A stretch of 64,000 nt of DNA, from contig CM025854.1 in assembly GCA_003952965.2 (NCBI GenBank), forward strand, positions 276,264 through 340,263, written 5' to 3'. This stretch comes from Morella rubra. Its lineage: Eukaryota; Streptophyta; Magnoliopsida; Fagales; Myricaceae. Position numbers and translations under genes: made by a program. Of this stretch, positions 51,032-63,121 are shown piece after piece; position 1 is the stretch's first letter; each line of letters opens with the position of its first letter. The notes below the pieces were generated by a model. The model worked only from the letters and a program-made list of their open reading frames with translations, had not been told where the DNA came from and did not search any database.

Positions 51032-52822
51032 CAACTCAACAACAGTCACAGAAAAAGGAAAATATCCACAATTGCACGCAACCAAGGCAAACCCACCAAG
51101 ACAAACACACAAACGAAGAATGTTAATTTGGAAACAAAAAAGCAGGAAAATCCCATTAAAAGAAATTTACAGCCATGTCGAAAAACAACAGAACACAATT
51201 TTCTGAAAGGATTTGTTTTGTGAAAACAGACCCGGAAAGGCAACACTTGTTTGTGTTTCCGAGAAAACCAACAAATAGAAGCCAAACAAACCAAAGACAC
51301 AAACCGAAAAGCTAAAAGAGACAAATGAGGAAACTGGGTTGGTCTTGTCTCCTAGCTGTGTGCGGTGGGTTGTTGAAAATGTCGCACAAAAGAGAAAAAT
51401 TAGGAGGTTTAGTTAAGCTTTCTTTCCCTTGAGAGAGAAAAGGTCCTGCGGTGATCCGAAATATAAGTCAGAGAGAGAAAGGGAGAGAGACAGAGAACGT
51501 GAACGACACTAATGCACTTACATTCACGCAGGAGCATATGATTCAAGGGGAACTTGGAGTTTTCCAGACTTTTTCATAAATCATGACCTTGTAGGACTTG
51601 AGAGTCGACTTATTTAGCTTTTTGATTTTCGCTTTGACTTTCAGAACCATTTCCTTTTTTCATTGCTTGGCTTGAAGAAAGTTGAAATGTTATTGAGCAT
51701 CACTAAGCGCAATAAGAAGAATCTCTCAAACAAAAAAGACAGCTACATATGAATAATTGCGGGCGTTTAACTATTTGGTCCCACATTTATCTGCAACCCA
51801 ATCATGGAACGCTCCAAGTTGCCAGGATAAAGGTGGGGTTTCCCTTCTCAGGAGAACCGCTTTTCTTTTTCTCAATACTTTTGTGTTCTCTAACTCGAGG
51901 AACGAAATCGATATATTTGTTCGAAATGCAGGACATCTTACAACGAAGATCTATCGGTTTGGCTATTACTCATATAACGTAAAATCTTTTGAACTGGCCA
52001 ATCACCTTGAATTCCAAATTTGACTTTGGTTTGAAACCACCAGTTTGATGTATTTTAAGATCTGCAGAGTTATCAACGAGGATGTCTCATTCAATGTCTT
52101 GCACTTCCTTTCGTCCATTTTCCGACTACTGACAACGTTTCCTGTACTCGAGAAAAATCAGGGGACCCAAAGAGTAGTTGGTGGTGCTGATCAATTACCT
52201 CCCAAAGAAAAAAAAGAAGAAGTTGACGTTTCTTTCCATTCTGTCTAGCAATTGGAAGCAGAATGGTCAAATTCAATTGCAGTTGTCAATTCTTTAGAAA
52301 ATCAAACAGCTAGTGTTAAGAAAAGTTGACATCAACTGAAGTGTCATTCTTTATTCCCCCACTACCATTGACCTCTCATTTAAGCTGCTTAACATCAACT
52401 TCATTAGATGGTTGGAAAAGAGGGTGGAATTAGAAATGCTCCATCCGAACCTTACTCAAGAACCACACATTAGATGCCATATTGGACCATTCAAATTAAA
52501 ACAAGCGGCTAACGCATGCATTTATGTAGCATGCACATAGATAGCTCAAGGGTCATCGAATTATGAAACTTCTAATTTTTATTTGGGTACACCTAAATGG
52601 GTGGATCCCAATTAACAGGTCAAGCAGCTTTTCATAACTCCCCATAGGGACAAGGTATTGGGACGACCTATTATACCCACTATTCTTTGGCCTTGTAGAT
52701 GGGCTTGAGACTGACTGGTGGTATTGCTGGTACTGTAGTGACGGATTTGCCCAATAGGCAGTAACTACGACTCAAACTGAATATTATGTAGCTAGGATGT
52801 TCCTATAGTCACACTTAGGGAT
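51032..52822. other. RhoGDI unit 2 upstream region
   Basis: Duplicate of 45813-47603. No additional gene seen. Confidence 0.5.
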
Positions 52823-53148
52823 GAATGTCAGTAAGCAATTTCAAAGAAAAGAAAACCTTTTTACACACTTAGGGAAAAAATGTTAGTAGAAATAAAATCA
52901 TTGAAAAGCCAAAAAACAAATCCCACATTCTCCTTTAGCCAATTTAAGGGCATAGATAGATTAGTTTTGGGCAATTAGGATATCCCAATTGAAAAGTATA
53001 ACCAATTTTTAGTTTGCCATTTCCAACAATTGCTATCTATCATTATAGTTTGAGCAAGACCTTTTCTTCTTTTGTCTCTCTTGCAATTTTTCCAATAGAG
53101 AACATCCATCTCTGTCCCATCCCATACTTTCACAAATTTAGCATACTT

Positions 53149-53341
53149 GGGGGCGTTTGTTTGTCCAATTTTTTGAAGGTTCAAAATTTCCACCACACCA
53201 AATACATTTCATAAACTCCAATAAATTTCATACTTTTACACATACACTTCGCACTTTTTACAAACTCTAATAAACTACAACATTCAAAAGATTCTCAAAA
53301 TTTTGGAAATATTCAAAATTTCGGTAAACAAACGTCCCCTC
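53149..53341. mobile_element. Short MITE, family member 2
   Basis: Ends GGGGGCGTTTGTTTG and AAACAAACGTCCCC are inverted repeats enclosing 193 bp of AT-rich DNA with the same inner phrases as the unit at 37772-37956. It is the best-preserved member in the window. Confidence 0.65.
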
Positions 53342-56300
53342 AACACAGAGATGGGCTACCAAGTCTGAACGCATCAAATGAATTACAAATTGTTGAGGTA
53401 AAAAAATTATATCAAGATAAACTGGATATCGCGGGTGTATGCATGTCTGGGATTGGAATGATGTGGACCTCTCCTTAGGCTGACATAATATATGGTCCCA
53501 ATTCGTGCATTTTTGTCCCCTCTCCCAACAATCATGAGAGTACCGAACCTTATCAACTTTGAGGCCGAGAAAGATCTTTGAAACAACTTTGGGCTGATTT
53601 GGAAGGCCGAAACCGGAGAATCAGGTAGTGGTTTTGACCCCAATATACAAGATTTGCAGGCCCTCTTACCTCTTCCATCAAGCTGGCCCATGAATTTCGT
53701 AACCTGGCAAGGATTCTTTGTCCTCGTTTTCACGAGACGGAAAATACCAAATCACATATTATATAGTAAAAACAAACTGGACAGGTATCTTGGAAATCGA
53801 CAAAACACATCAAAGATAATAAGATAATATAACCTTCTTGTTTTTTTTCACTCCCATCTCAGATAAGTGTCCCACCATTTGATGGAAGATCTTGTCTGGT
53901 TCAAGTACATAATTTTTTATTCTAATGAAGATTCATTAGATTATATTTTCTGCAATTTTCTATCCTAATTTAATAATGTAATTTGAAAAAAAAATAGATA
54001 CAAAAATATACCTTACATTAATTAATATTGTTTACGTAAAATTTCAAGCAAAGTCAGTTCTTATATCTATCTTTCTCCAATTGTATCATATCATTTGAGA
54101 ATAAAATTAGGGAGAATATTAATCAAAATTCTTTTTACCGTTATGTCAAAAGTATGACATGAATCCCAGGTTTTTGACATAAAAATCGCCCACGGTCAGG
54201 GTGAAGACTATAGCCGGCAACTTCATCCTGCCAAGAAACCATCATCTATGACGCTGAACAAACGCAATTAAGTCCAAAATAAGATTATAAATGACACAGC
54301 TTGATATGCCAAGGCCATCTTTTATTCTCCTCCACCCTGTCAAAAGTTCTATGATTCATCCATTGGGGCCCCACACATATTCTGAATCAGAAAGACCCAA
54401 TAACATCCAACGAAGACAATCGGACAAGAACAGCCCACCACGTGGTCGGTGATGTGCCGGAAACGTGTCATCCTCCTATTGGCAGAAGCACAATGCAGAT
54501 CTCACTGAGGCCCCACTTAGGTGGGCCCTCCCACCGCCCAAACCCCAAACTCAACGTCGAAAAAGCCATGCCTGCCAACTTTACAGAGGTGGAGTCACTG
54601 ACTTTTTGGGGGCTGTGTTTTTGCCAAGTTGAGGATTTGATAGGAAAAAAAAGGCACGTAGGACAACGATCATGGCCTACACACTCATGGATCCCCAGAC
54701 ATGATCAGGTGCCCGCTAGCGTACGGAGTTTTCAACTACCAGTTCCTCCGGGTGCCGGGATCCAAAAATAACATTAGAGAGAGATTAGATTAGTCTAATA
54801 AGTAAATCCCCATCTACCTTTCCGACCTTCCGCGAAAACCAAATAGGAATGCTGACTGTAAAACGTCACGGAGTTGCATTGTTTTTGCCAAAATATTAGG
54901 TTTATGTTTGAATATCAAGAATTTTTTTTTAAAAAAAAATTCACTATTATTTTTCATAGATTCTATTTTTATTTTTTTTATAAATTATGATAATTTTTTT
55001 ACAAATTTCAACAAATTTTTATAAACTCCAACAACCTTTTCACCGATCAAGAGAATCTACATTAACTTCAATAATAAAAATTTCACTAGAAAAGTTTTTT
55101 GCTCATCTAAACTGTATTAAAATTTTCTGTAATTTTTGTTGTACAAATTATATGATATAATTTAAATAAAGATTAACACAATAAAATAAATTTTATTTTA
55201 TTTAATGTTGTAGTGGGCCAAAATTATAGGTAATACTTATATGTAAAAGGCCTTAAAAGAATGACATTTTAACAGTAATTCATAATTACAGTAATTAGTA
55301 CACTTCTACTTCTTCATCACAAGTTGACAGTACTTGCATTTGGTACCCTTGGAAAACTTACTCATTCACTGTTTTAAACAAAAGAAGAAAGAAGATGAAA
55401 TGGATATTATCTTAGTACCATTTGAGTCTTAATCTTAATCTTAATCTTACTCTAATTGATAATAAATATAGAAATATATATTTTAATAATAATAATGAAC
55501 GACCAACACTGTGCTCATTTTTTCTTCTTTTTTTGGTACCCAATCGTCGATCTTAGTGTGGGAAAAGAGAGCCAAGTTCAAATTTCCTCATTTCCATTCC
55601 ATTCCTTCAAAGAAGAACCAAAAATATCATAGCTTTGCTCTTTGCCTCTTTAGTTCAAGCACCACTAAGCAGTCACTTAAATGTGAAGCTTACAAGTGAC
55701 AAGGAGTTGAGTATATAATATACCTGCATGATCACAGCAAGGGACCCAAGTTCAAATTTGGCCAAACAGATCATCAAAACGTGGGTCTGAGTCACGAGGT
55801 GTCATGTCAAATCACCCATAAATCAAATCGGAGCCGGCCCCCAGCTTTTGATCTGATCAAGAAAGACAGTTCCTGAGGAGGCACGAATTAACTCATGGTC
55901 CACAGAACATGCCACGTCAGTATTTTATTCGTTTCCTTCAAGTAAATTATACCCATTGGTGCTCAGAAGAAAATTATTGCCATTTGGTGATGTGGAATAC
56001 ATACTTTTGCCACCTTTGATAGCTCTGTGTTTTTGGATCTGTTAGGCACGAGTGATTTTTCCAACTGGGTTGCCTAAATTTAAGTCAAACGTAACATTAT
56101 ATATCTCTTCCTGATTAAAAAAGAGAGGGAAAAAGTATAGCTTTTAAGCAAAACTTGATGCCGATGGGCCATGGTCTTAGTTATATTATAAGATCGTCCC
56201 TCTTCCTCTCACTTAAAGGATGGAGGATCAAGTACTGTAATGATGAATGAACCTGTTAAGAAAGAAAAAAAGAACAGTGCCCATTTATGGGAACGAGTGA

Positions 56301-56670
56301 AAGAAGAATAAGAAGAAAGGGCAAACAGATGAACAGCAATGGAGGTCCTACACAACTACATAATAGTTCTGATTTTATGAACTCATGTGGTGAATAGTAG
56401 TCATGAACAGTTTTTTTTTTTAATTTAAAAAAGGGTCATTATAGCTCACATATTCATTAATTTTAAGGAGGTTTAAAAATAAACATGCTCTAAATGATTA
56501 CTCAGACCTTATAAAGACTACGAGCAATTAGAGCTGTTAACGATTGACGAAAGAGTGCGGTAGAAACAGCGGCAGGAGAAAAGGAGCCTACCAAAAGACA
56601 AAATGAGCTGGCGGCGCTTAATATATATATAGTCGAGTGAACAGTTACATGCACAGAAAAGCTTCGGATT

Positions 56671-56851
56671 GGGTTTGTTTGTCAAAATTTTAGGGAATAT
56701 TTTCAAAATTTTAAGAATCTTTACTTTATTGAGATTTATTGGGATTTGTGAAAAGTGAAGTGTGTATGTATAAAAGTTAAAAATTTTGGAATATATTTAT
56801 TTTGTTGAAAATTTTGATGCCCCAAAATATTGAGGAAACAAACACCCCTTA
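56671..56851. mobile_element. Short MITE, family member 3
   Basis: Ends GGGTTTGTTTG and AAACAAACACCCC, about 180 bp, in reverse orientation relative to member 1 (inner phrases TTGAGATTTATTGGGATTTGTG). It is followed by TTA. Confidence 0.6.
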
Positions 56852-57482
56852 AATGCTGTAAAAGAGCAACTAGTTTGGTTTTAAAAGTAACTATGGAAAT
56901 ATTGTCGATTCATACTGCACCCTACGGTCTACTGGTTTAAATTAACTGAAAAGAGAAAATGCTTTTTTACTGTAATATTCTAAGAATTACCTCGCCACAG
57001 TGGTTATAAAGTATCAGAAGTCTGCCACTTGCTATACATAATAATTATCGAGCTTTAATTTCCAACAAATCACTGTATAAAGACGAGTAGATTAATGGAA
57101 GGTACCACAGTAACGAGGGGTACTGACGTCCCTACAACATGAGTGAATGATAGCAAGGTCTGCTATGCACCCAACTGCACAAAGCACGGAAACACACAAC
57201 CAAAGGAAGATGATGGCTTAGATGGAAAATCGCCTCCATTAAAAGGCCTACTTTCCAATCAAAAGCTTACAGATACGTATTAAAAATAGTACAAACCCAT
57301 TGCCGGCCCTCACTTTGGCATTATCACCGAACATGCTAGTATCCTTGAATTCAGTGAGATGAGTTGTCAAATCCCAAGGTTAATTCTTCAAGGCCCCCGC
57401 TGAGGGAAAAAAAAATTCTTCAAGTGCCCCACACCCTCTTTCTCTCACTCATCAACCCGATTACCCGAGGCCTCAACCCATC

Positions 57483-57490
57483 TATATAAA
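57483..57490 (+). promoter_or_regulatory. TATA box of the acidic repeat-protein gene
   Basis: TATATAAA lies about 115 bases before the ATG at 57604. Transcription would begin near 57515 and give a pyrimidine-rich leader of about 90 bases. Confidence 0.65.
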
Positions 57491-57603
57491 GCACTCTTAG
57501 CGATCATCTTTTTCATCCCACTCCAAACCTTCTTTCACTACCTCCTTACAGTACTACTAGCTAATTGCTTTTCTTGCTACTATACTCTTTCCTTGGGGTT
57601 CAA

Positions 57604-58843
57604 ATGGCCGCTGTTGAGGTAATTGATCAAGTTGTAGCTAAACTTTTATGTCGCTTCTAGTGATCACAGAGTCCACGTTGTAGTTATGGAGCTGTTTAGT
57701 TATTCTATCTTCTCCATGTTTGATGTGGTCTTACGAAGATCAGTCACTGATACTAATTGTTTTAGTGTTGTGAAACCTTATTAACTGATAGAAGATTTTT
57801 CAACCATGATCTGTTTAAGCATAATCAAATTGTTTTCCTTGCAAAGCAAGTTAGAGTGCAGAGAAAACAATTACCTACTAATTGATAAGATGAAAGCCAG
57901 TAAATCTCAGTCAATACTTATATCCATTGTCACATGTATTGAGCTCATGTAGAAAAGGAACACCCATCTGTATACGAGTTGAGTAGCTGACGAAGAAACT
58001 GACATATCAATCTGCTCTATGTGGGTGACGCTTAAAGAAATGTACATTTGATCAGAGTAAAAAACTGAAAAGCTACTATAATATTAGGGAACTTAGGACA
58101 GAAGTAAATCACTACAACACACTGACGCATATATATCTACAGCTAAATCTGCCTCCATATACTTCTTCATAGCACTACCTGAACGATGGTTCGATCAGTT
58201 GATTTTAACTGATAGTCCTCGTAAATAGCATTTCATTGATTATTTGTGCTGATCGTTGGCTCAGCAGGTTGTATCAGCACAGACAGCCCTCCCAGATAAT
58301 AGAACTGAGGAATCACACAAGGCTCAGGAGACAACCATCAAAGAAGAGGTAGCAACCGCACCACCTGCACTACCGGTGGCTCCAGAACCTGAAGTGTCAA
58401 CAGTAGTTGAGACTAAGGAGGTGACGGAAGAGGCCGTGGAAGTCTCCGAGGCAGTGGTGGCTCCAGAACCTGAAGCCCCAGCAGTAGTTGAGACTAAGGA
58501 GGTGGCAGCAGAGGTCGTGGCTGTCTCCGAGGCAGTGGTGGCTCCAGAACCTGAGGCCCCAGCAGAAGTTGAGACTAAAGAGGTGGCAGAAGAACCCAAG
58601 GTTGTGACTAAGGAGCCAACAGTTGAGAAGGCTGAGGAGGAGGCCCCTAAGGAAACACCCGAGCCGGTTGTTGAGGAGATCAAAAAAGCTACTGACTCTG
58701 GTGATGCTCCAGCAGTACCAGAAACAAAGCCAGAGCCAGAAGCTGAAGTTCCAAAGGAGGAGGCCGTTGTTAAGGCAGAAGAGAAGCCAGTTGAAGCTGA
58801 GGAGAAAGTTGGCACAGAAGCACCTGTGGAGAAGGCAGAGTAA
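57604..58843 (+). CDS. Acidic Ala/Glu/Pro/Val-rich repeat protein (about 197 aa)
   Basis: Exon 1 (57604-57618) is only five codons, MAAVE, followed by a donor GAG/GTAATTG. A 649-bp intron leads to exon 2 (58268-58843, acceptor TCAGCAG/GTTG), giving MAAVEVVSAQTALPDN. The alternative acceptor three bases earlier would add a Gln. The protein is almost wholly low-complexity: acidic, with two to three repeats of roughly 30 residues built on VAPEPEAPAVVETKEVA and VSEAVV, then Lys/Glu-rich blocks. It has no signal peptide, membrane helix, Cys or recognisable domain, so it is predicted to be disordered and soluble. Function unknown. The TATA box, short leader and clean splice sites support a real, probably well-expressed gene. 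An open frame on the opposite strand (58815-58324) is a compositional shadow. Confidence 0.85.
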
Positions 58844-59943
58844 TAAGTTCAGGAATTACGTACCCCGGTGAAAGTTTGTGTGGTTTCCGTTATCTTTAGA
58901 TAGCATGTCAAGTACTTCAATGAGGGTCTTGTTTAGTGGTTGAATAATGATGATGAGGTAGAACCTAGGTGTGCAAATGATCCACTTGGATCTTACATAT
59001 ACCCACTTGCCACATGGCAGACATGCATTGGCAGCTCGCATAGGAAAAATTTGAAGGTAAATTGTGCTATGTAGGGGTGTGGTGGTGGAATTCTAAGCAG
59101 GGTCATTTAATTCTCTTATATATGGTGCATCTATGTGCATTACTAAATCAGGCCGTTTGTCTGAATAATAATAGTATAGCATATAATATTAGGACTTTAC
59201 TTGTCTAATAATCTGTGTACAATCTCGCCTCTAGTTTTGCTTTCTCTTCCTGGCCTCATTTTCTTTGCAAGCAGCACCAAATGCATCTGGGTTACAATTA
59301 ACTTGTGGTCCATTGCTGTGTCATCGCTCCAACCACGAAAGCTAATCAAAATCATGGCTTGCAAGATGAGATTAGCCTTCAATGATGATCTCTCTCCACC
59401 CGATTCAAGGCTCTGTCAATCATGAAATCCAAGCTAATTTGCGCGAAAAACTAAAGAATCATCTACTCGTCTTCCTTCAAAATGCACGAAAAAGAAGAAG
59501 AAAATCATAGGTGAAGAAGTCCCACAACAGCCTAGTCAGACCTTGAATACATTCTTAAAATCCGGTTAGTCTATGCAAACGAAAACGCCGATGCCAGCCC
59601 GAGCCCAATTCGAGAATCTCCATTTTGGGTTGCTCTAACATGGGTCATACAATACGAGTCAGAGCCTTCAGGCCCACCCACATTAAAGGGCCATCAACCT
59701 GCCAGTCTGAGCTGACGTGAGCTACGAATTACAGCAAACCAGTGTATCTGGAAAAGGAAAAAAGCGAGTAATGAAAATAAAATTGTCAGTGGATGTGGCT
59801 ATACGTTTTGCTTCACAATTTTGTAAATGCGCGTATTTTTCATATATTTTATTTTTATTGTTTCTTGTGTTTCCTCTGATTTCTCAAACAGTGACTTCAC
59901 CCGTTCCAACTACTCCAACGTTTCATTTTTCTGCCGATGCAAA
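58844..59943. other. 3' flank of the acidic-protein gene and promoter of the next gene
   Basis: 58844 to about 59150 is the probable 3' untranslated region. The rest has no recognised gene. 59600-59720 contains GCCC/GGGC-rich words, and the leader of the next gene lies before 59944. Confidence 0.45.
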
Positions 59944-62078
59944 ATGGCCTCAGTACTGTTCACGAAACTGGCAATGACAATAGGCAGAGATGAGGTGTAT
60001 GTAGTGGCAGTGCCTTTAAGGGCCACAAAAGGACCAGCCCAGTTGGTTATGTCTGCTGCTCACTCCCTCAATCTCTGGGATTTGCAGCATTTTATGGTCC
60101 TCATCAAACCCTCCTCGCCACCTCCTTCTTCTCAGGTTCTCTCCCTTCCAATTTCCCAACTTGGTTGCTCATCTGTTTTTCTGCAAAACGTGCTAAAAGT
60201 AATAACTTTTCCTGGTTATCTTAGCATTTCATTACATGGGCCTTTGATGGATATATTAGTTTCGAAATTCTTATTACCTTCGCGGTACAGGAATTATGCG
60301 GCTCTGAAGCTTTCCTAGGCAGCCCTCATTCACTGTTGATTTGTTCAGCTTGATTTTGCTTTTAGTAACTAGCAACACCCTTTTGTTTTTGTCCATGGGA
60401 ACACATAATTCAAAGTATTGGGTTCTCTAATCTTGCAAAGGTTGAATTTTTAGCTTCGTTAAGCTTTTCTAACATTGAGATTTTTTTTTATAATCTTTTG
60501 TTTTTCTCCTATTTTTTCCCCAGCGCATGATTTCCAGTTTCTCGTCGTCAGTACTGGAAACTTTTTTGAGAAGCTTATCTAAAGACGAGCCTCTCCATTA
60601 TCATCAGCATCTCTTTTTGTTAAGATATGTGGGGAAAATCTGGTTTAGTGAGTTGAATTTTTAGAGGCATAGACTTAAGAGGATGACTTCATTACCTGTG
60701 TTACGAATTGAAACAGTGACCTAGAGAACGGACGACTAATCTGCTTGCACCCTAGCAATGTTTAAGTTGTAATCAGATTGATTCTCTTTTTTCAGGCCTT
60801 GGTCTTTGATTTTCAACCTAAAGATCCTGAAAATATACTTGTTGCTCTTGAGGTTATATCTGGTAAAGCAGTACCAGGTAAGCCCTACGTTTTACCAGAA
60901 ATTTCATCCTCGCATAGTCTGATCGCTGAGCTCACATACCGATATGGAAACATGATCATATATGAAATTTTCTTAACAAAATCCAATCCTAAAAGGAGAA
61001 GAACACTTAGGCCTGTCTAGTCTGTTTGACTGGAAGCCTTAACCATAGTTTGGTCCCACTAGACTTGTCACGTACTGCTCAAACATAGTTCATAGAAACC
61101 TCAATCTTTTTATATTGTGTTCCTCTTGTAACTGGTTATCTGGTTTTCTGTTGTTCAATCCAATATAAGATTACCTGCTGACATGATATTTGATAGTTGA
61201 ATTTTCGTGTGCTGGAAGATACTCCTTTCTAGTTGTTGTGACCGATTCGTGTCATTGCAAGAGTAATCATGCTCTATACACCATGAATATCACTTTTAGC
61301 ATCAGGCTAGCTCTAGGGTTTCCTGGTGAAAATTTTGCTTGTCAGGGTTCTCAATATTTCCTTCTAGGTAAATATGGCTTCTTGATTTTGAATGAACTAA
61401 AGCTTCTGATGGTTCAACTTTTGCTGCATATGCTGAATTCAGTCTTGTGTAAGGATAAAGTTTAACATGTCCCTTGCTTTTAAACTAAAATTAAAGAGAC
61501 GTCTGGAGATATATTCTGCACTTCAAAGACATTGGTTTTCAATGCTTAATGCTAGGATCAACGTATTACTGTTAGGGGTTCTTCATATGAGGAAGTTGAG
61601 AAAACTACCAAGAAGCAAATGCTGGTATGTTGGATCTTCGGAAGTAGATGCAGTAGATGTTGCTTGTAAATTCAACAAAAGCTGGGAAACTAATTTGAGG
61701 GTTGGTCACCATGACTGTCGAGATTATACCAACGGTAATAATATATTTGATATTCTAATTATTTGTTCTTTTGTGCGTGTAACTCTCTGTCCTCCTTTTA
61801 GGATGCAATTTGTAATTGGGCTATTCAGAAGACTCTGATGTCTGCATGGTCAAGTGTCCACGATGCTATTTCTGATGCATATTAGAATGGCATCACCATC
61901 TAAGAGGATTTTAGATCCTTCATCCAGATCTTACCTCTCATTATTCATCAATCCTTCCCCTTTAGTTTTCATCCTGTTAATGCTTTTCTCTTTCTACTTG
62001 GAAGGCTTGGTCGAGTATCTCACTGGCCAAAAAAATGTATTGGAGCGCTTGAGAAGAAGCAGCGGTTGTTTGAGCTAA
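59944..62078 (+). CDS. Conserved plant protein of unknown function, four exons (168 aa)
   Basis: Exons 59944-60135, 60796-60877, 61576-61734 and 62005-62078 join in phase (0, 1, 1) to 507 nt, 168 residues plus stop, with GT/AG at every border. The N-terminal third (MASVLFTKLAMTIGRDEVYV) is basic and uncharged in patches and could be an organelle-targeting or hydrophobic face. The conserved-looking core is ALVFDFQPKDPENILVALEV, VLHMRKLRKLPRSKCWYVGS, DVACKFNKSWETNLRVGHHD, CRDYTNGLVEYLTGQKNVLE and RLRRSSG. I recall similar uncharacterised proteins across land plants but know no activity. His-His-Asp-Cys-Arg-Asp is a striking cluster, yet no metal-site or catalytic family fits. The consistent phase and retained frame through three introns make a real gene very likely. 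Introns 1 and 2 are about 0.7 kb each. Confidence 0.85.
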
Positions 62079-63121
62079 TCCTTCAACTCGCTAGGCTTTC
62101 TGTCTATACATAATGTCCTAGCATCTCTTTGCCATGCAATGCTGTACCTTGTTCCTTCATAAGGTATATTCAGTCTCTCATTTTGATCAATAACAGTTAA
62201 TTCTTATTAAACAACAGCGTACTTGAGAAACATCAATACTATGTCAGTGTCATCTAATGTACAAAAACCTTGAGTGAATCTTATCTGGAGAAGGAACTCT
62301 TACCTGTAAAGAAAAGCCAGCTAGACTAAGGTACACCTATGTTTGGATAGAATGACTTTGTATCTTAAAAAATGGTGGCATTCAATTCATCATCATACTC
62401 GAGATTTCTGTTGCTTACATATTCTGTACCATGAGGGGAGCATTGCTGCCTGGGTTATCTGGATGTGTATGGGTCAATTGAAGATGGTGAACACTAGAGA
62501 ACCTAGGATATGACCATAACTATACGTTTCTAAGATTTTTACCTATGAAGATCATGACATCATTAGATCTGTTCATCATAAAATTAAGAATTGTTAACAA
62601 AGAATGAAAGAAGAAAAGCCCCCCGGAATTCATTATTCTATGAAATTTTTACACATTACCATTCCATCGATCAACTAAACAAATCAATAGCCTATATATA
62701 TATATATATAAAAAAAAGAACTAATCAATAAATTACTGAGCCCATGACTTCGACTCTCACTGTTCCTTTCTGTAGTATCTGAGCAGCAAAATAAAATTGG
62801 AAATGAAAAACAAGTATTCATGAGATTTTTCATAGAAGTCATACCTGATTTCATCCTTGATCCTTCGTTATTGTTCACATGGTATGCTTTTATTGGACCC
62901 AAAAGTTACCGCAAATAATTTAGCAATTTGGGAGCATGAATGCCAAACACACCAAAACTATAGAAATAGACTCGAGCTTGAGCTTATTAGGTTTTGAAGC
63001 TTTCAGCAGAAACAAGATAACTTATATTGCTTGTAGAATGTATAAAATTCGCAAATATTGGTGTCAACCTGCAGAACCAGTTTCCCTTGATTTCCTTGTT
63101 AATGTCCCGTACAAGATAATC
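62079..63121. other. Gene-free interval between convergent genes
   Basis: Presumed 3' untranslated regions of the 168-aa gene (left) and of the F-box gene (right), with an (AT)n tract at about 62693-62710. No other feature was recognised. Confidence 0.45.

Larger units (their letters stand above)
47692..52822. repeat. Tandem duplication, unit 2 (RhoGDI)
   Basis: Near-identical second copy of 42473-47603. The match starts at ACACCTTGAGTTTGCAGGG and ends at CTTAGGGAT on the right. Confidence 0.95.
52823..57482. other. Intergenic DNA with two short MITEs
   Basis: No gene recognised on either strand. A CACGTGG G-box sits at about 54439, beside a 109-codon open frame without family resemblance (54442-54771). 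54900-55260 is very AT-rich. The two MITEs at 53149-53341 and 56671-56851 are listed separately. Confidence 0.5.

Noticed and set aside
54442-54771. 109-codon open frame on the plus strand next to a G-box
   Set aside because: No family resemblance, no conserved phrases and no clear splice or promoter architecture.
58324-58815. 163-codon frame antisense to the acidic protein gene
   Set aside because: A Ser/Thr/Ala-rich shadow of the GAG/GTT/GCN-rich coding strand; the sense strand has the TATA box, ATG exon and splice sites.
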